Positions 7,975 through 14,977 are shown, counted from the first letter of the stretch. The stretch: 32,281 nt of DNA from Asaia bogorensis (GCA_945905835.1 CAMDQJ010000046.1:1-32281); one strand, 5' to 3'. A program made the numbers and translations. Notes: generated by a model from the sequence alone, not told the origin.

Positions 7975-8034
7975 ATGAAACCGGTTTCATCGTCTATGGC
8001 GGTTGAACCTGGGTTCATTTGCAAGCGGTTGCAA
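7975..8034 (+). promoter_or_regulatory. Cluster of three operator-like palindromes
   Basis: ATGAAACCGGTTTCAT at 7975-7990 is a perfect 16-bp palindrome with a central CG, the form used by LacI/GalR-family repressors. TGAACC-TG-GGTTCA lies at 8004-8017 (six-base arms). TTGCAAGCGGTTGCAA at 8019-8034 has one mismatched pair and a central CG. The centres are 28 and 16 bp apart. The sites lie in the gap between the stop of the small secreted protein and the stop of the NDUFA9-like gene, so no start codon is near. From about 8060 to 8130 the gap is visibly more AT-rich than its surroundings. I see no convincing promoter or gene in the rest of it. A weak hairpin (TTCCCGA/TCGGGAA, 8134-8151) is present. 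Confidence 0.45.
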
Positions 8035-8183
8035 AACGGCCCGCACCAAGAGTGCCGCCGCCTGTTCTGTAAAGTATATAGTGGCTCTATTTTGGCTACA
8101 TCTAGCGTTGGGTGTGTGAAGTATACAATCGCCTTCCCGATGGGTCGGGAATCCAGCGGGAAGTCCGGGTCGCTGGAAGGACT

Positions 8184-9146
8184 TTAGGCCGGGGCGTGCT
8201 GGTTGTAGCGGCCGCCGGTGCGGAAGCGATCCAGGTAGGTCGGCAGGATGGCTTCGGCGGCCGTGGCGGCGATCCCGAGGTCTGCCAGCGTCCTGGCGCC
8301 GGCATGCACGACGTTGTCGTGGGTCAAGAGATCGACCTGGTCGCGGGTGATCGGCGGCGCCAGCAACGGTACCAGCTCGGCGAAGAACGCAGCGACTTTC
8401 ATCAGACCGGCGGGGACGGGAATCATCGGCTTGCGGCGGTCGATCTCGCGCAGCGTCAGGGCCACGATCTCGCGGTAGCTGTAGACATTGGGGCCACCCA
8501 GCTCGAACACGCTGCGCGCCGTGTCGGGCTGCTCGAGGGCGGCGACGGCGGCGCGCGCGACGTCGCCGATATAGACCGGCTGTAGTCTGGCCGATCCGTT
8601 GCCGATCAGCGGCACGAACGGCGCCAGGGCCGCGATGCCTGCGATCTTGTTGAAGAAGGCGTCCTCGGGCCCAAACACGACGCTCGGCCGAAGGATGGTG
8701 GCGCTGGGAAAGCCCGCCACAATGGCGCTTTCGCCGTCGATCTTGGAGCGCACGAAGCGGTTCTTCGAACTGCGCTCGTCCGCGCCGATGCCGGAGACAT
8801 GGATCAGACGCTTCACACCGGCCGCGGTCGCTGCGCCGGCGATCGCCCTGGCGCCGTCGACATGGACCGACTGGTAGCGCTGGCGGCCGCGCTCGAAGGA
8901 GATGCCCGAGGCGTTGATCAGGGCCTGGCTGCCGGCGATCGCCGCGGCGACCGAGGCCGGGTTGCGCAGGTTGGCGCGTACCAGCACGACCTGGCCGACA
9001 TCGCCCGCTGTCCTGACCGCCTCGGCCAGTTCCGGCCGACGCGCCGCCACCCGGACCCGCAGCCCTGCATGCGCGAGCGCGCGACCGATGGCGCGGCCGA
9101 TAAAGCCGCTGCCGCCAAACACTGTGACTTGCTCTATGTGCCTCAT
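8184..9146 (-). CDS. NAD(P)-binding atypical SDR, complex I NDUFA9-like
   Basis: The 320-residue protein starts with a Rossmann nucleotide-binding motif, VTVFGGSGFIGRAIGRAL (glycines at 11-17). It carries INASGISFERG, HVSGIGADERSS, a YxxxK-replacing FVRSKIDGE segment, ILRPSVVFGPED and QPVYIGDVARA. This is the pattern of atypical short-chain dehydrogenases related to the NDUFA9/39-kDa accessory subunit of respiratory complex I, which many alphaproteobacteria carry. Its role in bacteria may be structural or regulatory at complex I, or as a quinone or sugar epimerase-like enzyme. I chose the ATG at 9146 because residues before it in the open frame are unrelated to the family and the Rossmann strand begins directly after it. 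Confidence 0.85.
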   Translation of the reverse strand: MRHIEQVTVFGGSGFIGRAIGRALAHAGLRVRVAARRPELAEAVRTAGDVGQVVLVRANLRNPASVAAAIAGSQALINASGISFERGRQRYQSVHVDGARAIAGAATAAGVKRLIHVSGIGADERSSKNRFVRSKIDGESAIVAGFPSATILRPSVVFGPEDAFFNKIAGIAALAPFVPLIGNGSARLQPVYIGDVARAAVAALEQPDTARSVFELGGPNVYSYREIVALTLREIDRRKPMIPVPAGLMKVAAFFAELVPLLAPPITRDQVDLLTHDNVVHAGARTLADLGIAATAAEAILPTYLDRFRTGGRYNQHAPA

Positions 9147-9205
9147 GGCGCTGCCTATAACCCATTGCAAAAAGACCGGAAAGCCGCTCGGTTGACATCG
9201 GCCGG

Positions 9206-9234
9206 TTGACATCAAATCGCCCTGGCCCTAATTC
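9206..9234 (+). promoter_or_regulatory. Probable promoter of tRNA-Leu
   Basis: TTGACA at 9206-9211 is a perfect -35 hexamer, followed after 17 bases by the weak -10 TAATTC (9229-9234). The start of transcription would fall near 9241, about 20 bases before the tRNA. The same TTGACATC sequence, with CGG before it, also occurs 14 bases upstream (9192-9199), making a short direct repeat with two -35-like hexamers. Strong -35 and loose -10 elements are common in alphaproteobacteria. Confidence 0.5.
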
Positions 9235-9261
9235 ACCGGCCGCACTAGCCCCGCATGCCGT

Positions 9262-9346
<85 letters not shown>

Positions 9347-9371
9347 TGCGGGGCGAGTGAGATCCCAAGAA

Positions 9372-9983
9372 ATGACCATCAAGCTCTACAAAGACGATTT
9401 GCCCCCAGGCCTCGATCTCGGGCCGGTGGTGGCCATCGACACCGAGACCATGGGGCTGAACCCGCACCGCGACCGGCTTTGCCTGGTGCAGATGTCGGGC
9501 GGCGACGGCGATGCCCATCTCGTCCAGTTCCCGCGCGGGCCCTACCGCGCGCCGCGCCTGGCCGCGATGCTGGCCAATCCCAAGGTGCTGAAGCTCTTTC
9601 ATTTCGGGCGTTTCGACATCGCCATGCTCGAGCACTATCTCGGCGGGCGCTGCCAGCCGGTCTATTGCACCAAGATCGCGGCGCGGCTCACGCGCACCTT
9701 CACCGACCGGTTCGGCCTGAAGGACCTCTGCAAGGAATTGCTGGGCGTCGATCTCTCCAAGCAGCAGCAGACCTCCGACTGGGGCGCCGAAACGCTCACG
9801 GAAGAGCAACTCGCCTACGCCGCCTCCGACGTGCTGCATCTGCACGCCCTCAAAGCCAAGCTCGACGCCCTGCTGGCACGCGAGGGCCGCACCGAGCTGG
9901 CCGAAGCAGCCTTCCGCTTCCTGCCCGACCGCGCCCGCCTCGATCTCGCCGGCTGGCCCGAGGTCGATATTTTCGCACACTGA
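9372..9983 (+). CDS. rnd: Ribonuclease D-type 3'-5' exonuclease (short form)
   Basis: The 203-residue protein is a DEDDy exonuclease. Exo I is VAIDTETMGL with D23 and E25, Exo II is HFGRFDIAMLEHY with D82, and Exo III is YAASDVLHL with Y149 and D153. All four acidic residues and the tyrosine are present. E. coli RNase D (about 375 residues) also has two HRDC domains. They are missing here, as in the short alphaproteobacterial proteins. The enzyme trims the 3' ends of structured RNAs including tRNA precursors. I chose ATG 9372 over an in-frame GTG at 9357, because the extra five residues have no family support. It follows tRNA-Leu directly and precedes rpoN, which has its own promoter. Confidence 0.9.
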   Translation: MTIKLYKDDLPPGLDLGPVVAIDTETMGLNPHRDRLCLVQMSGGDGDAHLVQFPRGPYRAPRLAAMLANPKVLKLFHFGRFDIAMLEHYLGGRCQPVYCTKIAARLTRTFTDRFGLKDLCKELLGVDLSKQQQTSDWGAETLTEEQLAYAASDVLHLHALKAKLDALLAREGRTELAEAAFRFLPDRARLDLAGWPEVDIFAH

Positions 9984-10002
9984 AATTGCCATCCGGCTGA
10001 AG

Positions 10003-10019
10003 TTGGCACAGTAATTGCT
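10003..10019 (+). promoter_or_regulatory. Sigma-54 promoter upstream of rpoN
   Basis: TTGGCACAGTAATTGCT fits the sigma-54 consensus YTGGCACGN4TTGCW at every conserved position except one (A for G after GGCAC). The GG at 10005-10006 and the GC at 10017-10018 have the exact spacing needed for the -24 and -12 elements. Transcription would start near 10030, giving a leader of about 37 bases before the ATG at 10067. The element lies in the gap after the RNase D stop, so it would drive rpoN and perhaps ptsN. Sigma-54-dependent autoregulation is known for some rhizobial rpoN genes. Here it is predicted from sequence only, and no activator site was identified. Confidence 0.7.
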
Positions 10020-10032
10020 TGAACCCGGTTAT

Positions 10033-10050
10033 CGGAGGTGAGAGCCTCCG
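10033..10050 (+). other. Leader hairpin of rpoN
   Basis: CGGAGG (10033-10038) and CCTCCG (10045-10050) form a perfect six-base stem around a TGAGAG loop. It falls three bases after the predicted sigma-54 transcription start. The 5' strand contains a GGAGG that could act as a decoy ribosome site. The usable site for the ATG at 10067 is more likely the G-run at 10050-10061. Confidence 0.4.
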
Positions 10051-10066
10051 GGGGGCGGGGGTTTCT

Positions 10067-11599
10067 ATGCGTATTGGCCCGAGCCTCATTCTCGCGTCAC
10101 GCCAGACGTTGGCGATGACGCCACAGCTTCAGCAGGCGATCAAACTGCTGCAGTTCTCGCATCTCGAGCTCGCGGCCTATATCCAGCAGGAACTCGAAAA
10201 GAACCCGCTTCTCGCCGAAACCTCGGGCGATGAGGGCCCGATCGGTGAGCCCGACGCGCCGGTTGCCGAGGCTCCGGCCGACACCGCCGAGGCGCTGGCC
10301 GCCGCCGCACCCGCCCTGGCCGAGGCCGACGAGCGCTGGACCCGCGACCATGCCGACCGCGGCGGTGACGGTACCGCCAGCCGCGTTGCGCCGCGCGACG
10401 ATCTTCCCGATGCGCTGGATTTCGTGGCCGAGCGGCCGCGCTCGCTCGCCGTCCATGTCCTCGAACAGATCGATTTGATTTTCTCCGATGCCGGCGATCG
10501 CCGCGTCGCGCTCAAGCTGGCCGAGGGCCTCGATGAGGCGGGCTACTGCCGTCTCGAAGCGGAGGCGCTGGCGCAAGCCGTCGGACAGAGCGTCAAAATG
10601 GTGGAGCGGATCTGGGCGCGGCTGCGCCAGGTCGAGCCGGCCGGCCTGTTCGCGCGCACGCTCGCCGAATGCCTGGGCGCCCAGCTCGCCGAGCGCAATC
10701 GCCTCGATCCGGCGATGAAGGCGCTGTTGGACAATCTCGATCTCGTCGCCGCCGGTGAGGTCGGCCAGCTGTGCCGGCGCTGTGGCGTCGACGAAGAGGA
10801 CATGCGCGAGATGCTGGCGGAGCTGCGCACGCTCGATCCGCGGCCCGGCCAGGCTTTCGACTTCGAACCGGTGCAGCCGGTGGTGCCGGACATCTTCCTG
10901 ACGCCGGCGCGCGATCCCGACACCGGCGAAGAGGGCTGGCACATCGAGCTCAATGCCGAGGCGCTGCCCAAGGTTCTGGTCGACCGCAACTATCACGCCA
11001 CGCTGATGAAGGGCACGCGCGCCAAGACCGATCGCGATTTCGTCGCCGAGCGTTTCCAGTCGGCCAACTGGCTGGTCAAGACGCTGGAGCAGCGCGCCAC
11101 GACGATCCTGAAAGTCGCGCGCGAGATCGTGCGCCAGCAGGATGGCTTCTTCCGCAAGGGCGTGAGCGCGCTGCGGCCGCTGGTGCTGCGCGACATCGCC
11201 ATCGCCACCGAGCTGCACGAGAGCACGGTGAGCCGCGTGACCTCCAACAAGTACATCGCCACGCCGCGCGGCATCTTCGAGCTCAAGTATTTCTTCACCT
11301 CGGCGCTGCCCTCGCGCACGCCCGGCACGATGGTCTCATCCGAGTCTGTGCGCTCGCGTATCCGCCTGCTGGTCGGCGGCGAGAGCTCGCACCAGCCGCT
11401 CAGCGACGATCGCGTCGTCGACCTGCTGAAGGACGAAGGCGTCGAGATCGCCCGCCGCACCGTCGCCAAGTATCGCGAAGCCATGCGCATTCCCTCGTCG
11501 GCCGAGCGCCGGCGTCTGGGGCGGCTCGGCATGGGACGCGCTCCTTTGCCGACGGCCCCTCTGCCAAGGGACCTGTCGTCGACCGTGATCGCCGCCTAG
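10067..11599 (+). CDS. rpoN: RNA polymerase sigma-54 factor RpoN
   Basis: RpoN directs RNA polymerase to -24/-12 promoters and needs an AAA+ activator. The 510-residue protein has all three regions. Region I is the Q-rich activator-interacting domain (RIGPSLILASRQTLAMTPQLQQ and following). Region II is acidic and Ala/Pro-rich (about residues 50-110). Region III is the core- and DNA-binding part, with HESTVSRVTSNKYI and the RpoN box ARRTVAKYRE at residues 462-471. About 35 residues follow the box, ending LSSTVIAA, longer than in most homologues. I prefer ATG 10067 because an in-frame TTG at 10019 overlaps the -12 element, and the family starts with MRIGPSL or similar. The usual alphaproteobacterial neighbours lptB (before) and hpf/raiA (between rpoN and ptsN) are absent. 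Confidence 0.95.
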   Translation: MRIGPSLILASRQTLAMTPQLQQAIKLLQFSHLELAAYIQQELEKNPLLAETSGDEGPIGEPDAPVAEAPADTAEALAAAAPALAEADERWTRDHADRGGDGTASRVAPRDDLPDALDFVAERPRSLAVHVLEQIDLIFSDAGDRRVALKLAEGLDEAGYCRLEAEALAQAVGQSVKMVERIWARLRQVEPAGLFARTLAECLGAQLAERNRLDPAMKALLDNLDLVAAGEVGQLCRRCGVDEEDMREMLAELRTLDPRPGQAFDFEPVQPVVPDIFLTPARDPDTGEEGWHIELNAEALPKVLVDRNYHATLMKGTRAKTDRDFVAERFQSANWLVKTLEQRATTILKVAREIVRQQDGFFRKGVSALRPLVLRDIAIATELHESTVSRVTSNKYIATPRGIFELKYFFTSALPSRTPGTMVSSESVRSRIRLLVGGESSHQPLSDDRVVDLLKDEGVEIARRTVAKYREAMRIPSSAERRRLGRLGMGRAPLPTAPLPRDLSSTVIAA

Positions 11600-11660
11600 G
11601 CCTTGGCTGGGCCCGCGGACTGATCCCTTGACCGGCCGGGGGACCGCGCCTATAGGGACG

Positions 11661-11676
11661 CGCCCCTCGCGGGGCG
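11661..11676 (+). terminator. GC-rich hairpin between rpoN and ptsN
   Basis: CGCCCC (11661-11666), loop TCGC and GGGGCG (11671-11676) form a strong stem-loop 62 bases after the rpoN stop. A second small repeat, GGCC-TCTT-GGCC, follows at once. There is no T-run, so this is not a standard intrinsic terminator. It may weaken read-through into ptsN or protect the upstream mRNA. I saw nothing else in the 113-base gap. Confidence 0.3.
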
Positions 11677-11712
11677 GCCTCTTGGCCTATTAGCTAACTC
11701 GTTGGTGACATT

Positions 11713-12201
11713 GTGGAAATTGCCGATTTGTTGCCGGGGCCAGACGCCGTTCTGGCCTTCGTAAAGGCGCCCGGCAAGAAAGCCCTGCTGGCGGGGCTGG
11801 CGCATCGCGCCGCCATCCTGCACGGCGTCGACGAGCGCCGCGTGTTCGATCTCCTGCTCGAGCGTGAGCGCCTAGGTTCGACCGGCATCGGCGGCGGCAT
11901 CGCCATCCCGCACGGCCGCTTGGCGTCGCTGGCACAGCCGCGCGGCCTGTTCGCGCGGCTGGCCAACCCGATCGATTTCGACGCCATCGACGAGCGGCCG
12001 GTCGACATCGTCTTCCTGCTGCTGGCGCCCGAGGGCGCCGGCGCCGATCACCTCAAGGCGCTGGCCCGCGTCTCGCGCCTGCTGCGCGACCGCACGCTGG
12101 TCGACAAGCTGCGCGCGACCGAGACGGCCGACGCGCTCTATGCCCTGCTGATCGAACCGTCAGTCCAGGCCCAATCAGCAGCCTCTACGGCAGCGGCTTA
12201 A
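11713..12201 (+). CDS. ptsN: Nitrogen-regulatory PTS IIA protein PtsN (EIIA-Ntr)
   Basis: The 162-residue protein matches the PTS EIIA fructose/mannitol-type domain. The phosphorylation site is H67 in GGIAIPHGRL. LFARLANPIDFDAIDERPVDIVFLLLAP and HLKALARVSRLLRD are characteristic of EIIA-Ntr. It is the terminal phosphoacceptor of the EI-Ntr/NPr/EIIA-Ntr relay, which regulates potassium transport, nitrogen and carbon metabolism rather than sugar uptake. The start is GTG at 11713. No strong ribosome site is visible, so the start is less certain than the gene. It lies 113 bases after rpoN in the same direction and is convergent with DUF1150, with only seven bases between stops. Confidence 0.93.
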   Translation: MEIADLLPGPDAVLAFVKAPGKKALLAGLAHRAAILHGVDERRVFDLLLERERLGSTGIGGGIAIPHGRLASLAQPRGLFARLANPIDFDAIDERPVDIVFLLLAPEGAGADHLKALARVSRLLRDRTLVDKLRATETADALYALLIEPSVQAQSAASTAAA

Positions 12202-12208
12202 CCGTCCC

Positions 12209-12433
12209 TTAGTGCACCGAGACCGGCTCGAGCTCGTGCTGGCGGATCAACGCCTGCGCGATCTCGAACGAGGGCGCGGCGGCAATCGGCTTGCCGTCGG
12301 CAGAGAAGATGCCGAATGCATGCGCACCGTCGGGTAGGTTTATCGCCTTCACATAGGCAATCTGCTGGGCGCCGAGTCCGCGAAACGCCTCGTCGGCGAG
12401 CGGGGTGAAAAGAGTAGTCGTCTGGCTTTCCAT
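12209..12433 (-). CDS. DUF1150 family protein
   Basis: This small protein of 74 residues matches DUF1150, with FRGLGAQQIAYVKAI, FGIFSADGKPIAAAPS and a C-terminal LEPVSVH. The family is largely restricted to alphaproteobacteria and typically follows a small heat-shock protein gene, as here: it starts 25 bases after the hsp20 stop on the same strand, preceded by AGGAGG-like sequence. Function is unknown. Co-transcription with hsp20 makes a heat-shock role likely but unproven. Confidence 0.85.
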   Translation of the reverse strand: MESQTTTLFTPLADEAFRGLGAQQIAYVKAINLPDGAHAFGIFSADGKPIAAAPSFEIAQALIRQHELEPVSVH

Positions 12434-12458
12434 AACAGCCTCCTTCTGCGCGGCCCCT

Positions 12459-12923
12459 TCAGCGTCCGTGGGTACGCCGCGCGGTAATATCGATCGTGTT
12501 GCCGGCCGGCTCGTTCTCGCCGGCGTCGATTCGAATGGTCCGCATCCGCGGCTCGGCGACGGGGCGCACCAGGTCGATCGACAACAGGCCGTTGTCGAGA
12601 CGGGCGCCCATCACCTCGATGCCGTCGGCCAGCATGAAGGCGCGCTGGAACTGGCGGGCGGCGATGCCGCGGTGAAGATAGACGCGGCCGGGTTCGTCGC
12701 TCTGCTTGCCACGCACCGTGATCTGGTTCTCGACCAGCTCGATGGCGAGGTCGTCGGTGCCGAAGCCGGCCACGGCCAGCGTAATGCGCAGACCGTTTTC
12801 ACCGATCCGTTCGATATTGTAGGGAGGATAGCCCTCGGCATTCTTCGCCAACCGGTCGAGCGTGCGCTCGAGTTGGTCGAAGCCCAGCAGCAAGGGCGAA
12901 TTGAACATCGATACGCGACTCAT
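12459..12923 (-). CDS. Hsp20 / alpha-crystallin small heat-shock protein
   Basis: The 154-residue protein has a short N-terminal arm (SRVSMFNSPLLLGFDQLERTL) and an alpha-crystallin domain from about residue 34 to 130 (YNIERIGENGLRITLAVAGF, LTVRGK-like ITVRGKQ, VYLHRGIAARQFQRAFMLADGIEV, GARLDNGLLSIDL). This arrangement is like IbpA-type proteins of alphaproteobacteria. It is an ATP-independent holdase that protects unfolding proteins. The IxI-type C-terminal tail is weak (NTIDI). GGAGGAGGG just before the ATG is a strong ribosome site. A sigma-32-like promoter and a structured leader lie upstream. Confidence 0.92.
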   Translation of the reverse strand: MSRVSMFNSPLLLGFDQLERTLDRLAKNAEGYPPYNIERIGENGLRITLAVAGFGTDDLAIELVENQITVRGKQSDEPGRVYLHRGIAARQFQRAFMLADGIEVMGARLDNGLLSIDLVRPVAEPRMRTIRIDAGENEPAGNTIDITARRTHGR

Positions 12924-12927
12924 GAAA

Positions 12928-12961
12928 CCCTCCTCCGTGTCGCGCGGAGTAATCTCCGCGC
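12928..12961 (-). promoter_or_regulatory. Mutually exclusive hairpins in the hsp20 leader (possible RNA thermometer)
   Basis: In the hsp20 mRNA, GCGCGGAG (12961-12954) can pair with CUCCGCGC (12949-12942) around an AUUA loop, a perfect eight-base stem. The inner CUCCG (12949-12945) can instead pair with CGGAG (12937-12933), part of the ribosome site CGGAGGAGGG. The two pairings exclude each other, so the site can be open or hidden. ROSE-type thermometers in leaders of this length are common for alphaproteobacterial small heat-shock genes. However, the upstream stem is the longer one and would leave the site open, and I do not see a classic ROSE motif, so the switch direction is unclear. Confidence 0.4.
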
Positions 12962-13005
12962 TGAAGCGAGCGTCCGGGGACCCTTTTAGGCATCCCTTGG
13001 GGTGA

Positions 13006-13033
13006 ATCTGGGTATCCTGAACGCCCGTTCAAG
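13006..13033 (-). promoter_or_regulatory. Sigma-32 (RpoH)-like promoter of hsp20
   Basis: On the minus strand, CCCTTGAAC (CTTGAA core at 13033-13028) is followed after 15 bases by CCCAGAT (13012-13006). This resembles the heat-shock consensus CTTGAA / CCCCATnT. Transcription would start near 13000, giving a leader of about 75 bases. The -35 match is good and the -10 match is partial. Confidence 0.5.
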
Positions 13034-13147
13034 GGCCCGAAGGTCCTCGTTTAGGACCATCGCCAGAGGCTTCCGGCTCGGGTAAAATAGACAAAGCCCC
13101 TCAACCGCTCGTGGAAATGCTGCTCCCGGGCCAAACAACAGAAAAAT

Positions 13148-14896
13148 ATGACCTTCGTCGCCTCAGGGCCTCGACGTCACGGTGATGTATTGGTGGCCGA
13201 TGCGCGCCCGACCCGCCTGGCGCTGCCGCGTCCGGCCCCCGATGCCGAGGCTCCCCGGCCGCTCGTCCGCTGGCTGCTGCGGTCCTCCCTCTATTCGCTG
13301 ACCCTCGGCCGCCGGCCGCCGCGCAGCTTCTTTGCCGTTGCTCCCGATCCGTGGCCGGGTGACCCCGCCCTCGGCCAGCGCCTGCTGGGGGCTGAGTTCG
13401 CCGCCCACGGCAAGCTCGGCGCCGTCTCGTCCGACGGCATCGATCCACCATGGCGGCGCGAGCGTGCCGACCCGCTGTGGCTGGCCGCGCTGAACGGCTT
13501 CGACTGGCTGCGCGATCTGCGCGATTCGGGCGATCCGGCCGGCGCCGGTGTCGCCGTCCACCTGATCGACGACTGGATGGCGCGCGAACGCCGCTGGTCG
13601 CCGCTGGTATGGCGGCGCGATGTCCTGTCGGCCCGCATCGTCTCGTGGATCCGCCATTACGACTGGCTGGCCAGCGCCGCCGAGCCGGGCTTCGCCGGCC
13701 GTTTCGTGACGGCGCTTTCCCGTCAGCGCGTGCATCTCCGGCGCGCCAGCCGTACCGGGATGATCGGCCACGAGGCCGTCGCCGCACTGAAGGCATCGAT
13801 CTACGCCGACCTCGCCTTCCTGCGCGACGGCAAGAAATTCGAAAAGAGCCTCGAGCAGACGCTGGGCCGGCTGGCCAAGTTCGTGAAGCGCTACGTCATG
13901 CACGATGGCGTCGTGGCCGAACGCGCGCCGCACCTGCAGCTCGCCGTCCTGCGCCACCTGCTCGACGTGCGCGCGGCCCTCTCGTCGGCCGAACGCCGCG
14001 CCCCGGCCGAGCTCATCGCCGCCATCGATCGCATGGTGCCGATGCTGCGCTTCTTCCGTCACGGCGACGGCGGCCTCGCGCTGTTCAATGGCTCATGGGA
14101 AGGCGATCGCGGGCTGATCGATCTCGTGCTGGCACGCTCCGGCTCGGCCGAGCTGGCGCCGATGGCGGCACCGGCGTCCGGCTTCCAGCGGCTGACCGCC
14201 GGGACCTCGATGGTGATCGTCGACGCCGGCAGCCCGCCCGGCCGTGGCATGGATGCCTCCGCCTATGCCGGCACTTTGTCGTTCGAGATGAGTGCGGCGC
14301 ATGAGCGCCTGATCGTGAACTGCGGCAGCTTCCCCGGCGCCGCCCAGGACTGGCGCTACTTCATGCGCTATACGGCGGCGCACTCCACCGCCGTGGTCGA
14401 CGACACCAATTCGAGCGAGATCACCACCCACGGCGCGCTGGAATACCGCGCCGGCAACGTCATGGTCGATCGCGCCGAGAATGATGGCGCGCTGTGGCTC
14501 GACATGAGCCACGACGGCTATCGCTCGCTCTACGGCATCGTGCACCGCCGGCGCATCTGGCTATCGCCGGACGGCGGCGACCTGCGCGGCGAGGACACGT
14601 TCACGGGTTACGAAGGCAAACCGGTGACGGTACCCGACCGGCGCTTCATCGTTCGCTTCCACCTGCATCCGACGGTCAAGGCGACGCTGGCGCAGAGCGG
14701 CCAGGCGGCGATGATGCGCCTGCCCAGCGGCCGCGGCTGGCGCCTGCGCGCCTCGGGCGCCGGCATCGGTCTCGCCGAAAGCATCTATCTCGGCGAGGAG
14801 GGACGTCTGCGCCGCACCGAGCAGATCGTTCTGGTCGGCCAGGTCCCCGCCGAGGGTGCCACGGTGAAGTGGGCGCTCACCCGGATGGAAGGCTAA
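13148..14896 (+). CDS. Heparinase II/III family protein
   Basis: The 582-residue protein has the two-part layout of heparinase II/III-like polysaccharide lyases. An alpha-helical N-terminal toroid occupies about residues 60-330 (LAALNGFDWLRDLRD, WMARERRWSP, IVSWIRHYDWL, GHEAVAALKA). A C-terminal beta-sandwich occupies about 350-580 (GFQRLTAGTSMVIVDAG, SFEMSAAHERLIVNCG, AAHSTAVVDDTNSSE, HDGYRSLYGIVHRRRIWL). Many alphaproteobacteria carry one such gene near housekeeping genes. The substrate is unknown and could be a cell-surface or matrix polysaccharide. No signal peptide is evident. The ATG at 13148 lacks an obvious ribosome site, so a later start is possible. It is divergent from hsp20. Confidence 0.88.
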   Translation: MTFVASGPRRHGDVLVADARPTRLALPRPAPDAEAPRPLVRWLLRSSLYSLTLGRRPPRSFFAVAPDPWPGDPALGQRLLGAEFAAHGKLGAVSSDGIDPPWRRERADPLWLAALNGFDWLRDLRDSGDPAGAGVAVHLIDDWMARERRWSPLVWRRDVLSARIVSWIRHYDWLASAAEPGFAGRFVTALSRQRVHLRRASRTGMIGHEAVAALKASIYADLAFLRDGKKFEKSLEQTLGRLAKFVKRYVMHDGVVAERAPHLQLAVLRHLLDVRAALSSAERRAPAELIAAIDRMVPMLRFFRHGDGGLALFNGSWEGDRGLIDLVLARSGSAELAPMAAPASGFQRLTAGTSMVIVDAGSPPGRGMDASAYAGTLSFEMSAAHERLIVNCGSFPGAAQDWRYFMRYTAAHSTAVVDDTNSSEITTHGALEYRAGNVMVDRAENDGALWLDMSHDGYRSLYGIVHRRRIWLSPDGGDLRGEDTFTGYEGKPVTVPDRRFIVRFHLHPTVKATLAQSGQAAMMRLPSGRGWRLRASGAGIGLAESIYLGEEGRLRRTEQIVLVGQVPAEGATVKWALTRMEG

Positions 14897-14897
14897 G

Positions 14898-14976
14898 GCT
14901 GGGGGCGCGCGACTCCAGTCGCGCGTCTTTGCTCAGGCCAACGAAGATCGCGCCACTGGAGTGGCGCGCCCCCAGC
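14898..14976. repeat. Two-level nested inverted repeat (REP/BIME-like)
   Basis: The outer arms GCTGGGGGCGCGC (14898-14910) and GCGCGCCCCCAGC (14964-14976) are perfect inverted copies. Each side also forms its own hairpin. The left one is CGCGCGACT-CC-AGTCGCGCG (14906-14925) and the right one is CGCGCCACT-GG-AGTGGCGCG (14949-14968), both perfect nine-base stems. The two hairpins differ at one G/C pair, and the change is compensated so that both stems stay intact. The unit fills the gap between the convergent heparinase-family and trpS genes and may end transcription from both sides. It looks like a paired repetitive extragenic palindrome. No other copy is visible in this window. Confidence 0.8.
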
Positions 14977-14977
14977 G

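Noticed and set aside
7975-8187. 70-codon plus-strand frame after the small secreted protein
   Set aside because: Its start coincides with the perfect palindrome, there is no ribosome site, and its composition changes along the frame. It is more likely non-coding.
10019-10066. TTG start for rpoN at 10019
   Set aside because: It would begin inside the -12 element of the sigma-54 promoter, upstream of the predicted transcription start. The sigma-54 family start matches MRIGPSL at 10067.
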